Part shown: piece after piece, positions 9,377 to 18,989 of the stretch
How positions within the stretch are numbered: the first letter of the stretch is position 1
Layout of the letters: each line of letters begins with the position of its first letter
Source: Gnetum montanum
Lineage: Eukaryota > Streptophyta > Gnetopsida > Gnetales > Gnetaceae
Assembly (NCBI GenBank): GCA_015680685.1
Contig: MNCI01008302.1
Span: 692,117 to 756,116, forward strand
DNA: 64,000 nucleotides
Direction: 5' to 3'
Translations under genes and position numbers: made by a program
The notes under the pieces: generated by a model
The model's input: only the letters and a program-made list of their open reading frames with translations
Told to the model about the DNA's origin: nothing
The model's database searches: none

Positions 9377-12113
9377 CTACGCGTATGATTGGGCAGGAGT
9401 TTCTGCAGGTAGCCTGACGATGTACGGGATTGGTCTTGGCTGGGGCTGAGTCTCTGTCGTTGCAACGGCCAGTGGTACTCGGACTACGAAAGGGGCAGGC
9501 CGAGCGTGAGGGGTTGGTGTACCTGCGGGGTTAGCCTGGGGGATGCGCACTACGTATGGTTGTTGGCGTGTCATGATGTCAGAGGTAGGCATGGTGGAGG
9601 GCACTCGGATTACGAATGGCCACTGCGGGTTGTGAGGTGATTGAGGTGTAGAGTTAGCAGGGGGGATCTGAACCAAGAATGGTTTGTTAGGTGTTTCTTG
9701 TTTGTTTTCGGAATAGACGGTGTTGATGCGGGATGTGCTGGAGTCTTCATCACAATAGATTGAGGTAATTACGTACGGTGTCTCTTTAGCGTTCAGGGGA
9801 TCTTTATACACCCTCATGGTCTGGTTTTGGGGTTGGACAGGGTTAGCCCCATTGAAGGTGATCTTGCCATCATCGATCATCCTCTGGATGTCCTGCTTCA
9901 GGGTGAAGCAGTAATCCGTTCCATGCCCGTTGCGTTGGTGATAGTCGCAGAAGCGATCCATCCTGAACCCTTTGGGCACGGGCGGCTCATCCGGCGTTGC
10001 CAAGCTTGGGTTCTATACGAGTTGATAGAACCAGTCATGTCTTTGGATAGCCGCTAGGGACAATTGCTTATGTTGCATCAATCCAGCCTTTAAAAGTTGA
10101 TCAAAGAGCTGGGATGGCTTCATCGATAAAGGCGTGTATTGAGAGGGTTCCTTCCTCTCGAAGTTACGCGTACGGTTCATCGGGTTTTGTGATGACGATT
10201 CCAGGGTTGTTGTGGGAGCGGGCTGATAGTAGTTAGTGGGGGGGAACGGGTGGTTTATGTTGATGCGTAGCATTTTTTTGCTATGCCCCCGCTATTGCCG
10301 CTACAGTTGCCTTGGCCTTTTCTTTGTCTTTCTTAGTGTGTTGGTTTGTGAAAGTCTGGTACGCAGGGTCATTGCTGTTTTGAGCAGCTTCCTCTATGTT
10401 TTTGATTTGTTCAAATGCTTGGTTCAGATCGCGAGCATTGAGGTAATACAATTTGGACTTGAAGAAGTTATTGACAGCCCCTTTCAGTATCGTGAGCAGA
10501 TAGGTTTGAAAGATTGGGTCGTGCAACTCGTTGAGAGCTGTGCTCCATCTCTGAATGAATTTCTGCACTGGCTCGAGTGGTGTCTGCTTGATCTGCATGA
10601 GGCTGTCTAGTGTCGCTTCCGATTTCAAGTTATACTTGAACCTGGTCACAAATTGGCATAGGAGATCGTCTAGGGAAAGGATGGAATTCCTGGGCAAGGC
10701 CCGGTACCAGTCAAGTGCCCTTCCTGGAAGGGACATGGGGAATACTCGTAGTATTGAGTGGGGCCATGCCTGAAGGAGTGCGCATTCTAATCTGAACGTG
10801 ATGAGGTGGGCGTTGGGGTCTGTCTCCCCATTATACTTAGTCAACGTTGGGAGAGGAACACCCTTGGGCAGAGTCAATGGCGGGACAGAGGAGCTAATAG
10901 GGTCATCATTGTAGAAATATACTACTTTCAGCTCTCCATCAATGATGGTTTTGAGGCATTTTACTTCATCTGCCAATTCTTACATCATTTTTTTAGCGTT
11001 CACCCAATCTTGAGCGCTCGGTGAAGCCACAGGCTAGGGGTACGAGGCCGCATACCAGCTAGATTGCTGGGTCACGGGTTAGAAAGCTGAAGGTTGGGTG
11101 ATCGGCGGTTGTGCCTGTGGATGGTTAATGGTGAACGGTGCTAAGGCTGAGATGTTAAAAGGCAAATATTGTGGTTGTTTTTGTTGTTGTAGCTGAGGCT
11201 GTGCTTGAGGAGCAGTAATCGGGGGAATTGCGTGGGGCGGGACGGGGTGATGAGGAATTCGATATGATGACGCCCCCCTTACTGGTCATTGTCCCACTAC
11301 GTTGTATGCAGGGACTCCCTGTTGGGCTGGGACTGCTTGGGGAGTTGTATGCATATGGATATGGGGTATGAAATGAGCGGATGTAGACGCGGGGATCACA
11401 TGTGGCATCCCAATTACACGAGGTGGGAACGTTGGTCCCATGCCATCATAAGGAGGCGGTGCTTATGAGGATGGACCCTCAGCTATATTAGGGGTAACTG
11501 TTATAGGGAGGGTGTTAGGTTGGGAATCGCTCAGGAGCAAAATGTGTACGAGTGCTGGTGTTTCTGGTGGTGGCATCTGAACTTGGGCGAGTCTAGTGTG
11601 TTGTACGGACAAGGATTCCCCTGTCCCGGGATGGAAGATGGGGTTCATCTGTGCTTGGGGGCTCAAGGTGTTGTATGAGTCTCCCTACTTAGATTGAGCA
11701 GCGAACTCATCTTCTTCCCCTGGCTGAGGCTCTAGCGCGGGTTGGTCCAATGACTGGCTCCTGTTCAGAAGGAGCTAGGTAAAGAGCTTCGAGAATTGTT
11801 TTGGAATGGGGATTACGTCATATGGGGAAGGGGTGAACTCATGTCCTCCCCTGTAAAAGAGTTCGAATTGTCTTTTTACTTCGATTTCGGCCCGGTCTAC
11901 TACCAGGCCGGCTTGCATCTTAATGCAAATGAAGTTATACTCGTCTTGGGTTATAACGTTAGCGGCAGGGTCTCTCCCTTGCAACCTCAACGACCGACGG
12001 GGCCCCATTGTGGATTGCCCTCCCATATGTTGTGTGATAGATTGTTGGGCAGCCGTTGTATCTGAGATGTTAATGTTCTGGGTAGTAGCAGCGGTGATGT
12101 TTATGGGATTCAT
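9377..12113 (-). pseudogene. gag of element A
   Basis: The frame opens with ATG at 12,113 (MNPINITAATTQNINISD) and runs leftwards through a proline- and glutamine-rich N-terminal region. The gag core at 10,976-10,281 has FPMSLPGRALDWYRALP and the helical segment expected of a retrotransposon capsid. A knuckle at 9,949-9,908 (CDYHQRNGHGTDYC) has the CX2HX4HX4C spacing typical of Tat elements. It is followed by a linker with repeated PYVVRIP-type motifs. Nine stops fall in frame from 11,775 to 10,013 (11,775, 11,685, 11,463, 11,286, 11,079, 11,034, 10,980, 10,281, 10,013), with one more TAG at the 3' edge (9,377). All are TAG, TAA or TGA that a single C-to-T change in CAG, CAA or CGA would produce. 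A run of seven C near 10,240 (minus strand) shifts the frame once. Confidence 0.88.
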
Positions 12114-13885
12114 GATGATAGACGGTTTGAGTGTGCGAGATTGAGGTACTGGATAACGTAGTGTATGCGACTGGCGTAGACGAATCTACAGGGTAAGTAT
12201 GTGGCGTAAACGCTAGTGTAGGTGTGCAACGTAAAAGCTGGCATAAGTGTGCGGCGTAAACGCTGGCGTAAGTGTGCAGCGTATACGCTAGGGTTTATGT
12301 GCAGCGTATACGCTGAAGAATCGAAATCGTAGATGCTAAGAGTCGGGGGTTTAAACAGGGTGGTGAAAACATTTCCATGCTAGGGGTTTGAATTTTCCAT
12401 GCTAGGGATAAAACTTTCTAGGATAGGAAAAAAGTTTCCAAGATAGGGGAAGACTTTCCAAGCTAGGGGTGTACCGCCTGAAATCATCGGTCCTTGGCTA
12501 GAACGGGAAACAGAGACCGTGGGATCGCAGGGCGAACACAGAAGAGAAGACCCCATCTTTGCCTGAGGGCATGCTGGAATGCACGAGGGTAGGGTACCTT
12601 GGGTGGTCCGCACGCTGATCAGACAAGGATTTCCCCAAGCGCCATTGAAGTGTTATACGTTGGGTTATGCGTAAACAGAGCGTAAGCAGTGAAACAGGCG
12701 CAGACAACGTAAGCGTAAAAGGGCGTAAACAGGGTCAGGTGTAAACAACGTAAACAAATATAGGCACAGCGTAAGTGTATACAGGTGTGAACAGCGTAAA
12801 TAGTGTAAGTGTAAAGAGCGTAAGCAAGCATGAACAGCGTAAACAGTGTGGGCGTATACAGACGCAAACGGAGCGCGAACGTAAACAGGCATAAACGAAG
12901 CGTGGGCCAAATTAACGTAAAACTGTAAAAGAACTTGCAGCAAACGTAAGCAGTGGATTACAGAGTTAAAATGTTGTGCACCGGTCTAACGCATTCGTGT
13001 AGGGACACAAGGCGGACGTAAAGCCCCGGTGGATGCAGGGATGCAGCCGGCTGCCACAGTAGGCGGAGCGCGGATTGTTCTCGGCGTACAAAACTTCCAG
13101 TGTAAGCGTAAGTGTAAAGGGATTTTTGTAGCGTAATTGCTCTGGGTCTGCTCTGGTAAAATTTTGCTGACCTTGAAAATGCGGAAAACTGGGCTATTTA
13201 TAGGGGTAGTGTTACTGGGAAAATCGTACTAGGAGACACGTGGCGTATAGACCGGGCGTTTACAATTTAGAAACATGGTATACGCTGGGCGTATACGCTA
13301 CAATAGGCCGGCGTATACGTCGAGCGTATACGCTGGGCGTGGACTTGGAAGGATGCTGGCGTATATGCTGGGGCGTGTACGCTGATGGATGCTGGGCATC
13401 GACTTGCTTCAATTCTTGCTCCTGTTGCAACTGTTGAGTGTGCGTGAGGTGTGTATGCTGAGCATCAGCCGTGGACACCGGGCGTAGACGCTGGCGCAAC
13501 ACTTGGTTTAAAACAGGTGTTTCGATTCTCAAAATTGCCCTGTGTGACTTCAAATGTAGCCAAAGTCGTCTATGGGTCACGGGGATCTGCTTCTTGTCAG
13601 ACAAATGCTAAACTCAAAAATTTTTGTGGTGTTTCAAGGGGAAACTCTCCAATTTTAGGGAAAATTTTCCAAGCTGGGGGAAAACTTCCAGTTTGAGGAA
13701 ACAGTTTTTAAAATGTATCTTTGATCTTCATGTTTAAAGTGAGAAAATTTTTCAAACCTCCCATCCTTTGACAATGGGGGTAGGTGAGATCTACCCCTTG
13801 CATGTGTTTTCAATGTAGAAAAATGTCTACCCCCAAAAAGCCCATCAAATTACCTTTATCGGCATTCCAAAAGGCATTTTTGACA
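12114..13885 (-). repeat. LTR and leader of element A (also the 3' LTR position of element B)
   Basis: The LTR starts on the minus strand at 13,885 with TGTCAAAAATGCC, directly after a polypurine tract. A TATA box on the minus strand lies about 690 bp in. CpG-rich repeats of the GCGTATACGC type fill 13,230-13,500, with related GCGTAAAC-type repeats at 12,170-12,320 and 12,660-12,960. Repeats of TTTCCATGCTAGGG type lie at 12,380-12,480. The LTR end and any primer-binding site could not be placed, so this entry includes the untranslated leader up to the gag ATG at 12,113. Confidence 0.75.
13195..13202 (-). promoter_or_regulatory. TATA box of the LTR
   Basis: Minus-strand CCCTATAAATAGCCC, a canonical plant TATA box, placed to drive the gag-pol genomic RNA. 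It divides a U3 of about 690 bp from the R-U5/leader region. Confidence 0.65.
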
Positions 13886-13900
13886 CCCCCTCCCCAAGCC
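13886..13900 (-). other. Polypurine tract of element B (left, minus)
   Basis: The minus strand reads GCTTGGGGAGGGGG directly before the LTR start TGTCAAAAATG. This is the standard site where plus-strand priming begins next to a 3' LTR. The integrase end of element B lies upstream on the minus strand, so the tract belongs to element B. Confidence 0.85.
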
Positions 13901-14339
13901 CAAATATAGACACTATGTGATTTTTTTCACTTGGGGAATGAGGCTTTGACCACTTATGAGGCATTTTTCATCCCCAAAAGTATGAATTATGTGAAATTGC
14001 CCATTGTGGATTACAACTTTTACATTTACAATGAAATTTTGCCTTAGGTTCCATGGGGTGAAAGCTACATGATGAAGATTAGTTATAACATGCAAAATTT
14101 TATAGTGTTTCAATGGCCCCTTTTTGTTGGTATCTAGAGGATTGACACGAGAGGCATCGATAAAGAATGTGAAACACCATTTCATATTATAACATTACAA
14201 TGCATAGAGGCCATATGAGAATCAGGCTATCTAGGTTCCGAATGTTACTAGTTTAAGGCTGTGGCAAGCCATGGTACTAGTTTAAGGCCCTAGAAAGTAG
14301 TGTCACTAGTTTAAGGTTGTTATAGACCATTGAAAGTAG
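13901..14339 (-). other. 3' untranslated segment of element B with three 30-bp boundary repeats
   Basis: No coding sequence beyond the end of integrase. Three units of about 29-30 bp (14,249-14,335) carry the core ACTAGTTTAAGGC and belong to the module-boundary family. The rest is AT-rich and ends at the polypurine tract. Confidence 0.7.
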
Positions 14340-15250
14340 GCTCTCTTGTTGACAATCTATCAACTACATGTAGTATGGCTTCAAATAGGAATGATTGATA
14401 AAATTGGCTAGCTCATTCCCATCCATGTCAACTATTTTAAATGCTCTATTTCCAAAGGCTTTGGTGACAAGAAAGGACCCTTCCTAGTTGGCTGAGAATT
14501 TTTTCGCATGCTCATGGATGGCCTTGAGGACAAGGTTCCCCTTCTTGATCTTGCACATGGTCAGGTTATGGTGATGTTGTCACTTTTACCTCCCTTAATA
14601 GTGCTGAATATGAGTAAGCATATACATACGCTACTCTTCCACTAAATCCAGCATTGTTATTTGAAACTCCTTGCTTTTCTCATCATTGATGAAGTTGGTC
14701 AAGGCTACTCAGAGTGATGGTACCTATAATTTAAGAGGTAAAACAACTTCAAAACTATAAACAAGGCTATAAGGGGTCATGGTAGTTGCCATGAAATAGG
14801 TTATTTTATATGCCCATAGTGCATGGATAAGCCATTCATGTCACTTTTTCTTCCTCTTGTTGAGCATCTTCTTGAGCAAGTTAATGATGGCCTTGTTGCT
14901 TGCTTCTACTTATTCATTGGATTGGGGGTAGTAAGGTGATGGGAAAGAATGCTTAATGCCTAGGTTGTGACAAAAATCCTTGGTTTCTTTGCTACTAAAT
15001 TGAGGTTAATTATCTATAACTATGATCATGGGTATGCCAAAACAAGCTACAATGTTGTCTAAGATAAAATTGAAAACTTGTTTAGATGTGGAATTCCTTA
15101 AGGAAATAGCTTTAACCCACTTGGTAAAGTATTTGATTTTGGTGATGATGAAGCTATGCCTTGTAGTAAATTTAGGCATTATAGATCCAATGATATCCAA
15201 CCCCCATCATTGAGACAACCATGTTATCTAGGTCATATGCAACTTAGTTG
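14340..15250 (-). pseudogene. Integrase of element B
   Basis: Read leftwards: LDIIGSIMPKFTTRHSF, FTKWVKAISLRNSTS, CFGIPMIIVIDN and SFPSPYYPQSNE give the core of a gypsy integrase, with the D, D and E catalytic positions recognisable. It ends in NHSYLKPYYM, the usual C-terminal signature. Several in-frame stops interrupt it, mostly TAA or TAG at glutamine or tryptophan positions. This is the part of integrase missing from element A at the window edge. Non-functional. Confidence 0.88.
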
Positions 15251-15599
15251 GTGATACATGTATCAAGTTGCTATATCATTGACATGTGTTGCATCACTTA
15301 ACCTTTTGCAGGTAGTCATTTTCCATATCTAGTAGCCATGGCTCTAGGTTCTATATGTCCATTGTAAATACCCTCATGAACCTCCTCTAGGATTGTTCTA
15401 GCTTTAGTCTTGCCTAAGCACTTTAGGAGTATGTAAGCATAGGACCATTGGCATAATGTGTTATCATCCACGATGACATACCGCTTTAATTACTTGAATA
15501 TGAAATCTTTCTAAAATTTGATATTTCCATACCACTTCTTGAAAGGAGCAATATGAATGATGGCCATAAATGTATCCTCAATGTTTTGTATAATGGGAG

Positions 15600-16620
15600 T
15601 AGTGCAGTCCACAATTAAGGTGGAAAACTTGCTAAACACACCTGGTGTCACACTAAGGGCTACTGTTGCAATTGCATCAGCTATGGTATTTTCATTTTGA
15701 GGTATGTGTTGGATATCAATGTCTATGAATTATTGTAGTAATTACTTTCCTAGGTCATAATAAGGTTGTAAGTTCTTAGCTTTGCATGCATAAACTTCGA
15801 TTACTTGGTTAACCATGAGTTGTGAATTGCCTTTGATGGCTAGGTATCTAATTCCTAGGTCATAAGCTATCATCACCCCTTTGATCAAGCCCTCATATTC
15901 TACTATGTTGCTGGTACACAGGAACCCAAAGAATTAAGCAAAGGGTTGGATTTCATCATATGGGAATGTTATGATGGTAGTAGCACTAGCCCCATGGGTG
16001 GTAGAAGCAATGTTAAAGTTCATGACTACCTCATAACCCTCAGGCACTTGGCTAATTATGTTAATGTGTTCATTAGGGAACTCAAGTTCTATGGCTACTT
16101 GGTCATCAATTAGTGAAACTATGAGCTATACAGCTATAACTTGACCTTTTGTTAAGGATTGAGAGATGTAGTAAAGGTCAAACTCTATGGTTATGGATTT
16201 CCATTGGGCTATAAAACTACTTTCATAGATGTTGGTCATTATGGCTTTGAGTATGTTGTCCTTGAAAATTATGTTCACTTGGCTTCTAAAGACGTAGTGT
16301 CTCCATTTCCTCAAAGAGAAGACTAGTGCTAAATAATGCTTCTCCACTTCAATGTATCAAGTCTTGTGGGCTACTCACACATGGCTAAGGTAGTATACAA
16401 AAATTTTTTCTTTTTCATAATGTTTTTGGAAAAGTAGAGAGGCAATGGATGTATCAGAAATGGTGAGATAAATGTAAAACAATTTACCCTCTTGTAGAGG
16501 ATAGACTGCATGAAGCTATGTTAATACTTGCTTAAGGTTTTCAAAGGCTTCTTGGCATTGAGCCATCCACTCATAGTGAACTCATTTCTTAAGCAAGTGA
16601 TGCATGGGCTATAACTTATT
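15600..16620 (-). pseudogene. Dual RNase H region of element B
   Basis: The gypsy-type RNase H is seen in the stretch at 16,347-16,126 (HYLALVFSLRKWRHYVFRSQ and NIYESSFIAQWKSITIEFDL), collinear with element A. The archaeal-type second RNase H follows at about 16,030-15,620 with SNIVEYEGLIKG, GNSQLMVNQVIEVYACKA and NTIADAIATVAL. The catalytic GDSQ has become GNSQ, so an active-site aspartate is lost. Scattered stops are present. This supports the Tat assignment independently of element A. Confidence 0.87.
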
Positions 16621-16677
16621 TGTAAGGCTAGCAATAAACCCATGAATAAACTGTAGTCTATCTTGTAATCCCTGAAG

Positions 16678-17420
16678 CTATTTACGTTTGATAGGTACTA
16701 CCAATTTGGATATGGCCTTAACCTTATCAAGATCTATGCATATCCCTGCCTCAAAAACTAGAAAGCCAAGCATCTTACTAATCTTGACATTGAAGACACA
16801 CTTCTTAGGATTGAGCCTAAGCTCATATTTGAGGCATTGTTTAAGCACCAGATCTAGGCTATTGGCATGGTGATTAGCTATTTCAAAATTCACAATTATG
16901 TCATCTACATAATCATTAAGAAAACCTAACATGTAATTACTAAAGATATAGGTCATGACTCTTCGATATGTTACTCCAATATTCTTAAGGCCAAAGAGCA
17001 TCATGGTATAACAAAAAGTACCCCATGGGATCATAAATTTTATGCTAAGTTGGTGTTCTAGGTTGATCCTAATTTGGTTATATCCCAAGAATCCATCCAT
17101 AAAGGACAAGAAGGCATGTCTGGCTATAGTATCGATAACTTGATCAATACTAGGCAAAGGAAAGTCATCCTTGATGGTGGATTTATTTAGATCTTGAAAA
17201 TAAATGCAAATATCAATATTCACATTTTTCTTAGGGACTACCACAATGTTGGATACCCATTCTACATAATCAACATCCCTAATGAAACCTGCTTGGTCAA
17301 GATTTGATATTTCATCACAAACTACAAAGGCTAAATCGAGTCTAATCTTGCACATGTTTTGCTTAACTAGTCTAATGCTAGGATCTAGTATGATGTTGTG
17401 TTAGACCAGACATGGGTCTA
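16678..17420 (-). pseudogene. Reverse transcriptase of element B
   Basis: An open stretch of 225 codons (17,355-16,678) covers the RT palm and fingers: VEWVSNIVVVPKKN, KDDFPLPSIDQVID, FMDGFLGYNQIRIN, PWGTFCYTMMLFGLKN and an intact YVDD. Just upstream (17,402-17,400) is a TAA at the same codon where element A has TAG (DPCLV*HN). Coding traces continue rightwards to about 17,800 as the linker before RT. The protein is collinear with element A but richer in AT-driven substitutions. Confidence 0.92.
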
Positions 17421-17800
17421 GGCCTGGCATATCTTCATATGACTAGGAAAATGCCTTAATGTTATTTTGTAAGACTTTAGTGATGTCTTGGATACATTGA
17501 GGCTCTAGTGTGGAACTTAATTTAAGGGTTTTCTCGTCACCATTGAATGTTGTCATAGGAACCTCAACTAAAGGATTTTTAGTTATGTATTCTACTTCTA
17601 AGTCAAGGGTTTTGGCTATGTTTTCAAGCCATTCTAGATATTTCTCTATTGAGGCTATGTGGTCTACAAAACTCTTAGGCTCAAAATCTAGGCAATCATA
17701 GTCGATACATCATTTAATATCATTGTGAGGTCCATGTAGATACAAGGGCAAACTGATTTGCTCTCAGGTACTCATACTTTGATCATGCATATCAACCAAA

Positions 17801-18989
17801 AGCATATTAAGTGACACCTAGGTAAAAGTAAATAAATAATGTTAATATGACATAAAACATATGTAGATCAAATGTAGTCAAGGCCATCCAAGGTCATTAA
17901 TGAGATGAGGTCAATTTGGAAAAGTATAATAGAGGTGAAAAAATGTTACATAAATTTCAAACAAGGGAAAATATGAGTAAGGTTAAAAATGATCAATAAA
18001 GGTCATAATTTTGCCAGCTTAAGGCCTTAGTGGGCCATGATGCCAGTTTAAGGGCTTAGTGGGCCATGGTCATATGGTGTCAAACATTGGTCAAGGAAGG
18101 TCAACCCCACTATTTGATACCATTTAAAGGCCAAAAAAAAGACAAATAGAGATTTAATAAGACAAAAAAAGAACATATAAGGCTAGATAGAGGCCATAGA
18201 AGGTCAACCATATCCATAAGGCAACATAAGTCTAACAAGCAAGACAAAACATTACATAATAAGTCAAAAATTAAGTAAAATATTACATATATGATAAAAT
18301 TTGGTTAATGTAGGTAAAAAATGGTTAATTTTTACTAGTTTTAGACCTTAGCATGCCATGTTTGATGCTACAAGGCTATTAGATAAGTTTAGACATCAAT
18401 CAGGGTTATTTTTAGGCTGCCTAGACCCAAAAATTAAGTGCCTTTAGGCTTCTACGCTAGACTCAACGTGGAAACAAGGACCCTTAGTGTGGAGACCAAG
18501 GAAAATATATTTTAGAATTTTTATAGGTCCAAAATTTAAGTCTCAGGACCTTCCCAAGGCAATGCAAGGTCATATCCATCAAAATTGGGCTCCTTGAAGG
18601 TCTATAAGCACAAAAAGGCAAGTTCTAAAGCCTTCCCCTTTTGTTTCCATGTTATCCAACGTGGAAAAGAGGAGGATTAGCATGGTAAACAAAAATCCAA
18701 GAAAAACTAAGGTCAAACATGGTCAAACAAGTGGCTAGAGAATAGAACTAAACTTATGCATATCTCAGCTTTCATTTAGAGGTAATTTAAGGTCAATTTG
18801 GTTGTCAATAAGTGTTAAAATGATTCCCTCCCCCACGCCCCACCCCCCTCCCCCCTTTTTATCCATTTTGGGCATAGTATCTTCAACATGGAGAGATGGG
18901 GGACACTTTTTGATGAATTTAGAGTGGTTTAGGACACTTTGACTAGTTGATTTTGGACATGTTTGAAGGCTATTTAAGGGAACTTAAGG
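17801..18989 (+). other. Spacer between RT of element B and the 180-bp array; two boundary repeats
   Basis: No gene. Two units of about 29 bp at 18,013-18,071 (CCAGCTTAAGGCCTTAGTGG and relatives) match the 30-bp family found at the same place, just upstream of RT, in element A. A further degenerate unit is near 18,345. A C-rich run lies at 18,830-18,860. No promoter as clear as that at 2,928 is visible. Confidence 0.65.

Larger units (their letters stand above)
1..13885 (-). mobile_element. Element A: Tat-lineage Ty3/gypsy LTR retrotransposon with an antisense gene (left end outside window)
   Basis: On the minus strand the order is LTR and leader (13,885 to about 12,114), gag, aspartic protease, a spacer of about 5.5 kb, RT, RNase H, a second RNase H and the start of integrase, which leaves the window at base 1. 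Two consecutive RNase H domains are the known hallmark of the Tat lineage of plant Ty3/gypsy elements. The spacer between protease and RT is filled by a multi-exon gene on the opposite strand. The sequence is CpG-rich and pol is open, so the copy is young compared with its right-hand neighbour, although gag carries many stops. The 3' LTR and target duplication cannot be seen. A primer-binding site was looked for at the LTR/leader junction and not found. Confidence 0.85.
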
